A stretch of 42,146 nt of DNA from Streptomyces sp. CBMA156 (GTDB lineage: Bacteria; Actinomycetota; Actinomycetes; Streptomycetales; Streptomycetaceae), in NCBI RefSeq assembly GCF_014596515.1, contig NZ_MSJQ01000289.1:1-42146 (forward strand), in the 5' to 3' direction. The position numbers were made by a program, and so were the translations under genes. This document shows positions 29,210-37,114 of this stretch, piece by piece; within the stretch, counting starts at the first letter, position 1, and the number at the start of each line of letters is the position of its first letter. A model generated the notes under the pieces. The model was not told where the DNA came from, ran no database searches, and saw nothing but the letters and a program-made list of their open reading frames with translations.

Positions 29210-29428
29210 ATGGCGAGCAAGGACACCGGCGGCGGCCAGCAGCGGGCAAACCGTTCCTCCGAGGAGGTCGAGGAGCAGGCCGCGGAAAGCCAGAATTCCG
29301 ACGACCTCAAGGAGCGCCAGGAAAAGCTGAGCGACGACGTCGACGCGGTACTGGACGAAATCGACGAGGTCCTCGAATCCAATGCCGAGGATTTCGTCCG
29401 TGGATTCGTCCAGAAGGGCGGGCAATAG
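29210..29428 (+). CDS. pup: Prokaryotic ubiquitin-like protein Pup
   Basis: A 72-residue, largely disordered protein tag that is attached through its C-terminus to lysines of target proteins. The N-terminal third is Gly/Gln/Ser-rich (SKDTGGGQQRANRSSEEVEE). The central helix-forming region (KERQEKLSDDVDAVLDEIDEVLE) is the part bound by the ARC coiled coil. It ends in FVRGFVQKGGQ, so it is made as the Gln form and must be deamidated by Dop. The ATG at 29210 follows GTGAGGG and matches family length; an earlier in-frame GTG at 29180 would add ten residues. A strong hairpin follows, separating it from prcB. Identification is certain. Confidence 0.97.
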   Translation: MASKDTGGGQQRANRSSEEVEEQAAESQNSDDLKERQEKLSDDVDAVLDEIDEVLESNAEDFVRGFVQKGGQ

Positions 29429-29472
29429 CCCGGCCCGGCCATTCGGGAAATCACGGTCGCGACCGTCGGAGG

Positions 29473-29500
29473 CGGCCGGACGGGGAACACCGTCCGGCCG
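29473..29500 (+). terminator. Terminator between pup and prcB
   Basis: CGGCCGGACGG (29473-29483) and CCGTCCGGCCG (29490-29500) form a perfect 11-bp stem with the 6-nt loop GGAACA, 44 nt after the pup stop. Confidence 0.7.
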
Positions 29501-29545
29501 TCCGGCACCGGCCCCTCCACCCGTGGACGGTGATCGTCGGGCGGG

Positions 29546-29551
29546 TAGGGT
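29546..29551 (+). promoter_or_regulatory. -10 box for prcBA
   Basis: TAGGGT lies 39 nt before the prcB GTG and after the pup terminator, with a weak -35 (GTGGAC, 29523-29528) 17 bp upstream. The proteasome core genes may therefore be transcribed separately from pup. Confidence 0.5.
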
Positions 29552-29590
29552 GCGGGCAGCGCGCGCTTCAAGCTACCTGGAAGGAATCGT

Positions 29591-30436
29591 GTGGAAGCCA
29601 ACACTCGTGGCACCGGGCGTCTACCGGCTGCCTTCCTGACCCCGGGGTCCTCCTCGTTCCTCGACTTCCTCGCCGAGCACCGGCCGGAGCTGGTCCCCGG
29701 CGGCCGGCGGGGACTCCCCGAGGGCGCCGTGGTCGAGGCCCCGCACGGGACCACGATCGTGGCCGCGGTCTTCGACGGCGGCGTGGTGATCGCGGGTGAC
29801 CGCCGGGCGACGATGGGCAACGTGATCGCCCAGCGCGACATGGAGAAGGTCTTCCCGGCCGACGAGTACAGCGCGGTCGGCATCGCCGGCACCGCCGGCC
29901 TCGCGATCGAGATGGTCCGGCTGTTCCAGCTGGAGCTGGAGCACTACGAGAAGATCGAGGGCACCACGCTCTCGCTGGAGGGCAAGGCCAACCGGCTCAC
30001 CACCATGATCCGGGGCAACCTGGGCATGGCGATGCAGGGCCTCGCGGTGGTGCCGCTCTTCGCCGGCTACGACGTGGAGCTCGGCCGTGGCCGGATCTTC
30101 AACTACGACGTCACCGGCGGGCGTTCCGAGGAGCGAGGCTTCACCGCGACCGGCTCGGGCTCGGTCTTCGCCCGCGGTTCGATGAAGAAGCTCTACCGCG
30201 AGGAGCTGACGGCCGACCAGGCCGCCACCATGGTCGTCCAGGCGCTCTACGACGCGGCGGACGACGACTCCGCCACCGGTGGCCCCGACCTCGCCCGCAA
30301 GATCTTCCCGATCGTCTCGCTGATCACCGAGGACGGCTTCCGCCGGCTCACCGAGGCGGAGGTCACGGAGATCGTCGTCGCCATCACCGACGAGCGCCTG
30401 ACCCGGCCCAACGGCCCGCAGGCCCCGCTGATCTAG
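29591..30436 (+). CDS. prcB: 20S proteasome beta subunit
   Basis: A 281-residue catalytic subunit of the 20S proteasome, made as a proprotein. The propeptide is residues 1-53, and cleavage after Gly53 ([12 protein letters not shown]) exposes the catalytic Thr54. The supporting residues follow: [20 protein letters not shown] (Asp and Lys of the active site), [25 protein letters not shown] and [13 protein letters not shown]. Beta subunits form two inner heptameric rings in which proteins unfolded by ARC are hydrolysed. The GTG at 29591 follows GGAAGGA. prcA follows after 31 bp on the same transcript. Identification is certain. Confidence 0.97.
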   Translation: MEANTRGTGRLPAAFLTPGSSSFLDFLAEHRPELVPGGRRGLPEGAVVEAPHGTTIVAAVFDGGVVIAGDRRATMGNVIAQRDMEKVFPADEYSAVGIAGTAGLAIEMVRLFQLELEHYEKIEGTTLSLEGKANRLTTMIRGNLGMAMQGLAVVPLFAGYDVELGRGRIFNYDVTGGRSEERGFTATGSGSVFARGSMKKLYREELTADQAATMVVQALYDAADDDSATGGPDLARKIFPIVSLITEDGFRRLTEAEVTEIVVAITDERLTRPNGPQAPLI

Positions 30437-30467
30437 CCATCACCTCACAGGAAAGGGACGACCGCCG

Positions 30468-31223
30468 GTGTCGACACCGTTCTACGTCTCGCCCCAGCAG
30501 GCCATGGCGGACCGCGCGGAGTACGCCCGCAAGGGCATCGCCCGCGGCCGCAGCGTGGTCGTGCTCACCTACGCCGACGGCATCGTCTTCGTCGCGGAGA
30601 ACACCTCCAGGGCGCTCCACAAGGTCTCCGAGATCTACGACAAGATCGCCTTCGCGGCGGTCGGTCGCTACAACGAGTTCGAGAACCTGCGCATCGGCGG
30701 CGTCCGCTACGCCGACCTGCGCGGCTACTCCTACGACCGGGCCGACGTCACGGCCCGGGGCCTCGCCAACGTGTACGCCCAGACCCTGGGCACCATCTTC
30801 TCCTCGGTCGGCGAGAAGCCGTACGAGGTCGAGCTGATCGTGGCCGAGGTCGGCCGCACCAGCGACCAGGACCAGATCTACCGGCTCACGCCGGACGGCT
30901 CGGTCGTCGACGAGAAGAACTACGTGGTGGTCGGCGGCAACGCCGACTCGATCGGCAACTACCTGGGCCAGAGCCACCGCGCCGGCCTGAGCCTCACCGA
31001 GGCGGTGAAGGTCGCGGTGGACTCGCTCGCCCGCGACCCCAACGGCGGCAGCCCGCGCAGCCTCACCCCGGAACAGCTGGAGGTAGCGGTCCTCGACCGC
31101 CAGCGGTTCCAGCAGCGCAAGTTCAAGCGGATCCTGGGCAACCAGCTGGGCCGGCTGCTCGACGGTGACCAGTCCGCCGAGGCGGACGACGAGGAGAACC
31201 CGGCGGACGGCACGCCGGTGTAG
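30468..31223 (+). CDS. prcA: 20S proteasome alpha subunit
   Basis: A 251-residue non-catalytic subunit forming the outer gating rings of the 20S proteasome, where ARC docks through its GQYL tail. The N-terminus ([22 protein letters not shown]) is the typical alpha gate region and has no N-terminal threonine. Family blocks include [40 protein letters not shown] and [15 protein letters not shown]. The acidic C-terminal tail (~235-251) is disordered-looking. The GTG at 30468 follows GAAAGGGA. It is in one operon with prcB, and a hairpin follows before pafA. Identification is certain. Confidence 0.97.
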   Translation: MSTPFYVSPQQAMADRAEYARKGIARGRSVVVLTYADGIVFVAENTSRALHKVSEIYDKIAFAAVGRYNEFENLRIGGVRYADLRGYSYDRADVTARGLANVYAQTLGTIFSSVGEKPYEVELIVAEVGRTSDQDQIYRLTPDGSVVDEKNYVVVGGNADSIGNYLGQSHRAGLSLTEAVKVAVDSLARDPNGGSPRSLTPEQLEVAVLDRQRFQQRKFKRILGNQLGRLLDGDQSAEADDEENPADGTPV

Positions 31224-31234
31224 CAAGTGCCTGC

Positions 31235-31276
31235 GGAGTCCCGTGCGGCGGCCCTGCCGCCGCCGTGCGGGACTCC
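31235..31276 (+). terminator. Hairpin between prcA and pafA
   Basis: GGAGTCCCG (31235-31243) pairs with CGGGACTCC (31268-31276). After a 2-nt internal mismatch, CGGCGG pairs with CCGCCG. It lies 11 nt after the prcA stop and may terminate or attenuate read-through into pafA. Confidence 0.6.
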
Positions 31277-31345
31277 GGTGCCCCTGCGGCGGCCCAGTCG
31301 TCGTGGAGGCGGTTTCGGACAGCTCCGACAGAGAATGGAGTGCTC

Positions 31346-32707
31346 ATGGACCGCCGGATTTTCGGGCTGGAGAACGAGTACGGCGTGACCTGTACGTTCC
31401 GAGGGCAGCGACGGCTGTCACCGGACGAGGTGGCGCGGTACCTGTTCCGCCGGGTCGTCTCCTGGGGCCGCAGCAGCAACGTCTTCCTGCGCAACGGCGC
31501 CCGCCTGTACCTCGACGTCGGCTCCCACCCCGAGTACGCAACCCCCGAGTGCGACGACGTCGTCGAGCTGGTGACGCACGACAAGGCGGGCGAGCGCATC
31601 CTCGAAGGACTCCTGGTGGACGCCGAGCGGCGGCTGCACGAGGAGGGCATCGCGGGGGACGTCTACCTCTTCAAGAACAACACCGACTCGGCCGGGAACT
31701 CCTACGGCTGCCACGAGAACTACTGCGTGGCCCGGCACGGCGAGTTCTCCCGGCTGGCCGACGTGCTGATCCCGTTCCTGGTCACCCGGCAGCTGATCTG
31801 CGGGGCGGGCAAGGTGCTCCAGACCCCGCGCGGCGCGGTGTTCTGCGTCAGCCAGCGGGCCGAGCACATCTGGGAGGGCGTCAGCTCGGCCACCACCCGC
31901 TCGCGCCCGATCATCAACACCAGGGACGAGCCGCACGCGGACGCCGAGCGCTACCGCCGGCTGCACGTGATCGTCGGCGACTCCAACATGTCGGAGACCA
32001 CCACGCTGCTCAAGGTCGGCTCCACCGACCTGGTGCTGCGGCTGATCGAGGCCGGCGTGGTGATGCGCGACCTCACCCTGGAGAACCCGATCCGGGCGAT
32101 CCGCGAGGTCAGCCACGACCTCACCGGCACCCACCAGGTGCGGCTGGCCAACGGCCGGGAGGCCAGCGCGCTGGACATCCAGGAGGAGTACTACACCAAG
32201 GCCCTGGAGTTCGCGGACCGCAAGGGCATCAACACCGGCACCGTCGCCCGGGTGCTCGACCTCTGGGGCCGCACCCTGGAGGCCGTGCGGTCGGAGCGGC
32301 TGGACGGGGTGGCCACCGAGATCGACTGGATCATGAAGTACAAGCTCATCGAGCGCTACCGCGAGAAGCACCAGATGAGCATGTCCAACCCGCGGGTGGC
32401 CCAGATCGACCTCGCGTACCACGACATCCACCGCCGCCGCGGCCTGTTCTACCTGCTCCAGGGCAAGAACCAGGCGCAGCGGGTGACCACCGACCTCAAG
32501 ACCTTCGAGGCCAAGTCGATCCCGCCGCAGACCACCAGGGCGCGGCTGCGCGGGGACTTCATCCGCCGGGCGCAGGAGCAGCGCCGGGACTTCACGGTGG
32601 ACTGGGTGCACCTGAAGCTGAACGACCAGGCGCAGCGCACGGTGCTGTGCAAGGACCCGTTCCGTTCGGTGGACGAGCGGGTGGAGAAGCTGATCGCGGG
32701 GATGTGA
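31346..32707 (+). CDS. pafA: Pup-protein ligase
   Basis: A 453-residue ligase that activates the C-terminal Glu of Pup with ATP and links it to substrate lysines. It is homologous to Dop but lacks the Dop loop. The metal-binding Glu9 is in [12 protein letters not shown] and the catalytic Asp57 in [13 protein letters not shown], the same positions as in the mycobacterial enzyme. Shared blocks are [20 protein letters not shown] and [23 protein letters not shown]. The ATG at 31346 follows AATGGAG, and the frame is open upstream only as a non-coding extension. With Dop, Pup, ARC and PrcBA in the same 7 kb, the full pupylation and degradation pathway is present. Identification is certain. Confidence 0.97.
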   Translation: MDRRIFGLENEYGVTCTFRGQRRLSPDEVARYLFRRVVSWGRSSNVFLRNGARLYLDVGSHPEYATPECDDVVELVTHDKAGERILEGLLVDAERRLHEEGIAGDVYLFKNNTDSAGNSYGCHENYCVARHGEFSRLADVLIPFLVTRQLICGAGKVLQTPRGAVFCVSQRAEHIWEGVSSATTRSRPIINTRDEPHADAERYRRLHVIVGDSNMSETTTLLKVGSTDLVLRLIEAGVVMRDLTLENPIRAIREVSHDLTGTHQVRLANGREASALDIQEEYYTKALEFADRKGINTGTVARVLDLWGRTLEAVRSERLDGVATEIDWIMKYKLIERYREKHQMSMSNPRVAQIDLAYHDIHRRRGLFYLLQGKNQAQRVTTDLKTFEAKSIPPQTTRARLRGDFIRRAQEQRRDFTVDWVHLKLNDQAQRTVLCKDPFRSVDERVEKLIAGM

Positions 32708-32789
32708 CCGCGCGGCGGCGCGAGCGAGCCGTGTGAACGCGTGGTGTGACCGAGTCCGTGATCAAGATGCCATGATCAAGACCCTGGAG

Positions 32790-32818
32790 CCGGCCCCGGT
32801 GGTGTCTACCGGGGCCGG
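32790..32818 (+). terminator. Terminator after pafA
   Basis: CCGGCCCCGGT (32790-32800) and ACCGGGGCCGG (32808-32818) form a perfect 11-bp stem with a 7-nt loop. Just upstream is a 9-bp direct repeat TGATCAAGA (32759-32767 and 32773-32781). A possible -10 for the next gene (TACGCT) is at 32833-32838. Confidence 0.65.
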
Positions 32819-32885
32819 ACGCGTGCCGGGCATACGCTGTCCGTCGAGTCAGGAGAGACGACTTCGACCGACAGTTAGGACCACC

Positions 32886-33875
32886 GTGCGCCGCACCGCC
32901 GGTTTGCTTCTCACCCTGCCGCTGCTGCTCGCGGTCGCCTGCAGCAGCTCGCCCAAGGCAGCCGGCCCGGCGACACCGTCCTCGGCGAGTGCCGCCCCGA
33001 CGGTGCCGGCGCCGGTCGCCGAGGCGTCGCCGATGCCCACTCTTTCGGGTGGCGGGTTCGGCAGCAAGGCCACCATCACCATCCCCGAGGGCCAGCAGCC
33101 CAGCGGCCAGTTCGTGGTGAACACGGTCAGCGAGGGCGAGCGCGCGACCGTCGGCAAGGGCGACTGGGTGACGGTCAACTACACCGCCAAGAACTGGACC
33201 ACCGGCAAGGACCTGCCCAGCTCGTACGACGCCAACGGCAAGCCGCAGCTGTACCAGGCCGGCAGCGGGCAGCTGGTGCCGGCGCTGGACCAGAGCGTGA
33301 TCGGCAAGAAGGTGGGCACCCGGCTGCTGGTGGTGGCCCCGCCGGCGGCGGCCTTCGGCGAGCAGGGCTCCGGCCAGCTGGGCGTCAACAAGGGCGACAC
33401 CGTGGTGTTCGTGCTGGACATCATGGAGAGCCTGCCGCCGGACTCCACGCTGACCGGGAACATGACCGAGCCGGCCGCGACGATGCCGCAGGTCAAGGAC
33501 AACGGCAAGGCGGCCGCGACGATCACGATCCCGGCCGGGCAGGCCGCGCCCACCGACCTCCAGCAGGCGGTGCTGATCAAGGGCGAGGGCAAGCAGGTCA
33601 AGAGCGGGCAGACCCTGGTGGTGCAGTACACCGGGGTGCTGTGGGCCGACGGCCAGCAGTTCGACGCCTCCTGGACGCACGGAGGCGCGCAGGCGGTGCA
33701 GATCGGCACCGGCAGCGTGATCGAGGGCTGGGACAAGGGGCTGGTCGGGCAGAACGTCGGCAGCCGGGTCCTGCTGGTGGTGCCGCCCGCACTCGGTTAC
33801 CAGGACAAGGCCCAGGGCTCGGTGCCGGCGAACTCGACCCTGGTCTTCGTGATCGACATCCTGGAAGCGGTCTAG
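32886..33875 (+). CDS. Lipoprotein with two FKBP-type peptidyl-prolyl isomerase domains
   Basis: A 329-residue surface lipoprotein. The signal peptide ends in the lipobox AVAC (lipidated Cys19). After a Ser/Pro/Ala-rich linker (~20-60) come two FKBP folds. In domain A (~60-190) the canonical active-site residues are changed: DLPSSYD in place of FDSS, and PALDQ in place of GWD, so it is probably not an active isomerase. Domain B (~215-329) keeps FDASW, VIEGWDKGLVGQNVG and ALGYQ and should catalyse prolyl isomerisation, helping secreted proteins fold. The GTG at 32886 follows TTAGGA. The gene lies between pafA and a paralogue with the same layout. The domain calls are firm; the clients are unknown. 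Confidence 0.92.
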   Translation: MRRTAGLLLTLPLLLAVACSSSPKAAGPATPSSASAAPTVPAPVAEASPMPTLSGGGFGSKATITIPEGQQPSGQFVVNTVSEGERATVGKGDWVTVNYTAKNWTTGKDLPSSYDANGKPQLYQAGSGQLVPALDQSVIGKKVGTRLLVVAPPAAAFGEQGSGQLGVNKGDTVVFVLDIMESLPPDSTLTGNMTEPAATMPQVKDNGKAAATITIPAGQAAPTDLQQAVLIKGEGKQVKSGQTLVVQYTGVLWADGQQFDASWTHGGAQAVQIGTGSVIEGWDKGLVGQNVGSRVLLVVPPALGYQDKAQGSVPANSTLVFVIDILEAV

Positions 33876-33903
33876 GAAGATCCCAGGGGGATTCCGTACG
33901 CTT

Positions 33904-33935
33904 GGGCGGACGCTCGTACAACGAAGCGTCCGCCC
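33904..33935 (+). terminator. Terminator between the two tandem-FKBP genes
   Basis: GGGCGGACGCT (33904-33914) and AGCGTCCGCCC (33925-33935) form a perfect 11-bp stem with a 10-nt loop, 28 nt after the stop. Confidence 0.75.
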
Positions 33936-34078
33936 TCATCCTGAGCTGTCATACTGCCCACGCACTGTGGCAGGCGCCGCCCGGTGCCGAAGGTCCTGGG
34001 CGGGCGGTGCGACCGCAGCCGGCGTGCCCACGCCGGGCGCAGACCTGGAAGACCTCGTGGCGAGATGGATGGGGAGTC

Positions 34079-35389
34079 ATGACTGAGAAGACGCCGAGCC
34101 CGGGCGGGGCCGGTACCGCGGCGAACGACAGCTCTGCGGGTGACCCGGCCGCCTCCCGTCCCGGCGGTCAGGTCGGCGGGGACCGCGAGTCGATCGTCGT
34201 TCCGCCGGCGATCCTGGCGCAGCAGGCCGGCTGGGCGCAGCCCGGCGAGGCGCCGCGCCCCGCGGGCGGGACCAAGACGGACGACGCCCCGCAGATCTTC
34301 GCCTCCAACGTGCGCAAGGCCGACACCTCGGAGGCCGGGTACGACGAGAACCCGCCCGGCGTCGGCAAGCTGGGCGTGGTCCTCGGCACGGTGCTGGCCC
34401 TGCTGCTGGTCGGCAGCGGCATCACGCTCTACGTGGTGAACAAGGACGACGGCAAGGACACCGCGGCGGCCAAGCCGGACTCCACCACCGCGCCGCCCAC
34501 GCCGACCGCCGATCCGGTGCCGCCGATCAAGGACAGCGCCAAGGTGCTGCCGACGGTCACCGGCGACTTCGGCGCGAAGGCCGAGATCCAGGTGCCGGGC
34601 GAGCCCTCCGACGGCTCCTTCGTGGTGAAGGTGCTGTCCGAGGGCAACGGCCCCAAGGTGGAGAAGAACTCCTGGGCCTCGGTGGACTACACCGCCAAGG
34701 ACTGGAACACCGGCAAGGACATCCCGAGCTCGTACGACTCCGGGAACAAGCGGCAGATCTTCCAGGCCGGCACCGACGCGCTGATCCCGGCGCTGGACCA
34801 GGCCGTGGTCGGGAAGAAGGCCGGCAGCCGGCTGCTGGTGGTGGCCCCGCCGGCCGCCGCCTTCGGTTCCCAGGGCAAGCCCGACATGTCGATCGGGGCC
34901 AAGGACGACCTGATCTTCGTGATCGACGTCCGCAACAGCACCGCGCCCGACGCCGTGGTGAGCGGTACCGTCACCCCGCCGCCGGCGGACTTCCCGCAGG
35001 TCAAGGACAACGGCAAGAAGCCGGCCGAGATCACCCCGGTCGCCGGGGCGAAGGACCCGACCGAGCTGAAGTCGCACGTCCTGATCAAGGGCACCGGCCC
35101 GAAGGTGGAGAAGGGCGAGAAGGTCGTCGTCCAGTACACCGGCGCGCTGTTCTCCAGCGGCAAGGTGTTCGACTCCTCGCTCAGCAAGGGCCAGGCGTTC
35201 ACCTTCCCGGTCGGCGGCAGCCAGGTCATCGCGGGCTGGGACCAGGGCCTGGAGGGCCAGACGGTCGGCAGCCGGGTCGAGCTGGTGATCCCGGCCGCGC
35301 TGGGCTACGGCGACAAGGGCCAGGGCGACATCCCGCCGGGCGCTGCGCTCGTCTTCGTGGTGGACATCCTGGACGCCGGTCAGGGCTGA
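34079..35389 (+). CDS. Membrane-anchored protein with two FKBP-type domains
   Basis: A 436-residue paralogue of the preceding lipoprotein, but anchored by a single transmembrane helix (~97-120, KLGVVLGTVLALLLVGSGITLYVV) behind a ~95-residue disordered cytosolic part. The extracellular part repeats the same plan. Domain A (~150-285) is degenerate (DIPSSYDSGNKR, ALIPALDQ, PPAAAFG). Domain B (~310-436) is canonical (VFDSSLSKGQAFTFPVGGSQVIAGWDQ split after GQAF; ALGYGDKGQGDIPP). The ATG at 34079 follows GGGGAG. The two genes probably arose by duplication followed by a change of anchor. A role in folding exported proteins at the membrane is inferred. A strong hairpin follows. Confidence 0.92.
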   Translation: MTEKTPSPGGAGTAANDSSAGDPAASRPGGQVGGDRESIVVPPAILAQQAGWAQPGEAPRPAGGTKTDDAPQIFASNVRKADTSEAGYDENPPGVGKLGVVLGTVLALLLVGSGITLYVVNKDDGKDTAAAKPDSTTAPPTPTADPVPPIKDSAKVLPTVTGDFGAKAEIQVPGEPSDGSFVVKVLSEGNGPKVEKNSWASVDYTAKDWNTGKDIPSSYDSGNKRQIFQAGTDALIPALDQAVVGKKAGSRLLVVAPPAAAFGSQGKPDMSIGAKDDLIFVIDVRNSTAPDAVVSGTVTPPPADFPQVKDNGKKPAEITPVAGAKDPTELKSHVLIKGTGPKVEKGEKVVVQYTGALFSSGKVFDSSLSKGQAFTFPVGGSQVIAGWDQGLEGQTVGSRVELVIPAALGYGDKGQGDIPPGAALVFVVDILDAGQG

Positions 35390-35426
35390 TCCACTTTCGG
35401 GTGACAATGGTGGACGTGTGACCTTC

Positions 35427-35450
35427 GGGTCCGGCCGCGTGGCCGGACCC
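35427..35450 (+). terminator. Terminator after the membrane-anchored FKBP gene
   Basis: GGGTCCGGCC (35427-35436) and GGCCGGACCC (35441-35450) form a perfect 10-bp stem with a GCGT loop. A second hairpin (GCCCGGACG / CGTCCGGGC, 35482-35501) follows, and TACGGT at 35471-35476 may be the -10 of the next gene. Confidence 0.7.
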
Positions 35451-35562
35451 GGACGGGCGGCGGGTGCCCGTACGGTGGTCTGCCCGGACGGTCGTCCGGG
35501 CGGACCGGGTGCGGGCGCCCGCCGCTTGGTCGTGAATGCAAGCGAACGTGAGAAGAGGGACC

Positions 35563-35940
35563 GTGAACCTGAACGAGAAGCCCGAGATCGACTTCCCGAT
35601 CGGTGACGCTCCGAAGGAGCTGCAGATCCGCGACATCGTCGTCGGTGACGGCGCGGAGGCCAAGCCGGGCCAGAACGTCAAGGTCCGCTACGTGGGCGTG
35701 ACCTTCGAGACCGGTGAGGAGTTCGACGCGAGCTGGAACCGGAGCCCCAACGAGTTCAAGTTCCCGCTCGGCGGCGGCCGTGTCATCAAGGGCTGGGACC
35801 AGGGCGTCGTCGGCATGAAGGTGGGCGGCCGTCGCGAGCTGACCATCCCGTCGAACCTGGCGTACGGCGCCCAGTCGCCGACCTCGGCGATCCCGCCGCA
35901 CTCGACCCTGATCTTCGTGGTCGACCTGCTGGGCGTCTGA
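35563..35940 (+). CDS. Cytosolic single-domain FKBP-type peptidyl-prolyl isomerase
   Basis: A 125-residue FKBP without signal peptide. It retains the canonical active-site residues: EEFDASWNRSPNEFKFPLGG, VIKGWDQGVVGMKVGGRRELTIP (listed as separate blocks around Gly-Trp-Asp) and LAYGAQSPTSAIPPHSTLIF. It should be an active cytosolic prolyl isomerase or folding helper. The GTG at 35563 follows GAAGAGGGA at ideal spacing; an in-frame ATG at 35536 would add nine residues with no family support. It is third in a row of FKBP genes between pafA and pafBC, a conserved Streptomyces arrangement. A terminator follows before pafB. Confidence 0.94.
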   Translation: MNLNEKPEIDFPIGDAPKELQIRDIVVGDGAEAKPGQNVKVRYVGVTFETGEEFDASWNRSPNEFKFPLGGGRVIKGWDQGVVGMKVGGRRELTIPSNLAYGAQSPTSAIPPHSTLIFVVDLLGV

Positions 35941-35951
35941 GCCTGCCGGGG

Positions 35952-35987
35952 CCGTGGGCCGGACCCCTCCGGGGGCCCGGCCCACGG
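35952..35987 (+). terminator. Terminator after the cytosolic FKBP gene
   Basis: CCGTGGGCCGG (35952-35962) and CCGGCCCACGG (35977-35987) form a perfect 11-bp stem; the loop can pair further (CCCC/GGGG). It starts 12 nt after the stop. Confidence 0.75.
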
Positions 35988-36040
35988 GCCTGTCCGGGCC
36001 GGAACGGCCCGGCGCGGGCAGGAGGTGCGGGAGGCCGCTT

Positions 36041-36068
36041 TTGCCGTGCGTACCGCTACCGGTACGGT
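36041..36068 (+). promoter_or_regulatory. Promoter of pafBC with TACCG repeats
   Basis: The -35 TTGCCG (36041-36046) and -10 TACGGT (36063-36068) are 16 bp apart. The spacer holds TACCG twice, and GTACCG-N4-CGGTAC (36050-36065) forms an inverted repeat overlapping the -10. Autoregulation is possible but inferred. Confidence 0.5.
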
Positions 36069-36139
36069 CGGTCCCGCCGGGTGGTGATCGCCCGGTTGGC
36101 GCACCCCGCGCGCGGCGCGGCACACCGGAAGGGTCAGCG

Positions 36140-37114
36140 ATGGCGATCGCCAAGGCAGAGCGGCTGATGAATCTCGCCCTGTGCCTGATGAACACCAGAC
36201 GTCCGCTCTCCAAGAAGGAGCTGCGGGAATCCGTCGAGGCGTACCGCGAGGCCTGGCAGAACGGCAGCGAGGACGCCTTCAACCGGATGTTCGAGCGGGA
36301 CAAGGACGATCTGCGCGAGCTCGGTCTGGTGATCGACGTCGACGAGAGCACCCTGGACGGCGAACTCGGCTACCTGGCCCGCGCCGACCGCAACCGGCTG
36401 CCCGAGATCGCCCTGGACGCCGAGGAGGCGGCCGCGCTGACCCTGGCCGCCAGGGTCTGGCAGCAGGCCAAGATGTCCGGCGCGGCCAGCGGCGCCCTGC
36501 AGAAGCTGCGCGCGGCCGGGGTGCCGTTCACCGAGGCCGAGGGCCGGACCGCCCTGGAGCCGCGCATTCCCGCCCGGGAGGCCGCGTTCGAGCCGCTGCT
36601 CACCGCCGCCCGGGACCGCCGTCCGGTCACCTTCGAGTACCGCAAGGCCGGTGCCGCCGCCGCCGAGCAGCGCGGCGTGGAGCCGTGGGCGCTGGAGTGC
36701 TGGCGCGGGCACTGGTACCTGGCCGGGTACGACCGCGACCGGGGCGACGCCAGGGTGTTCCGGCTCAGCCGGATCACCGGCCGGGTGAAGACGAAGCCCG
36801 GGGCCTTCGTCGGCACCGTTCCCGAGCACGTGGACGTCCGGGCCACCGTGGCGAAGTTCGCCGGCGAGGGGGCCACCGCCAGCGCGACCGTCCGGGTCCG
36901 CCGCGGCGCCGGCTTCCCGCTGCGCACCAAGGCGCTGAGCAGCTCCCGGGTGGACGAGGTCTGGGACGAGCTGGAGATCCCGTACGGGAACGGGCTGGGC
37001 GCCGACCTGGCGGAGTTCGGGCCCGACGTGCTGGTGCTCGGGCCGGAGGAGCTGCGGGCGGATGTGATCGACCGGCTGCGGGCGGTCGCGGGTATCGAGG
37101 GAGAACGCGCGTGA
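36140..37114 (+). CDS. pafB: WYL-domain transcriptional activator PafB
   Basis: A 324-residue subunit of the PafBC regulator, which in mycobacteria activates the LexA-independent DNA-damage response. The N-terminal winged helix region (MAIAKAERLMNLALCLMNTR ... LSKKELRESVEAYRE) binds DNA, and the central WYL domain contains ALECWRGHWYLAGYDRDRGD and RVFRLSRI, followed by the C-terminal WCX extension. The ATG at 36140 follows GGAAGGG. The stop overlaps the pafC GTG by 4 nt, so the two proteins are made together. Despite the name, proteasome function does not need PafB; the linkage to pafA is a conserved gene order. Identification is firm. Confidence 0.94.
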   Translation: MAIAKAERLMNLALCLMNTRRPLSKKELRESVEAYREAWQNGSEDAFNRMFERDKDDLRELGLVIDVDESTLDGELGYLARADRNRLPEIALDAEEAAALTLAARVWQQAKMSGAASGALQKLRAAGVPFTEAEGRTALEPRIPAREAAFEPLLTAARDRRPVTFEYRKAGAAAAEQRGVEPWALECWRGHWYLAGYDRDRGDARVFRLSRITGRVKTKPGAFVGTVPEHVDVRATVAKFAGEGATASATVRVRRGAGFPLRTKALSSSRVDEVWDELEIPYGNGLGADLAEFGPDVLVLGPEELRADVIDRLRAVAGIEGERA

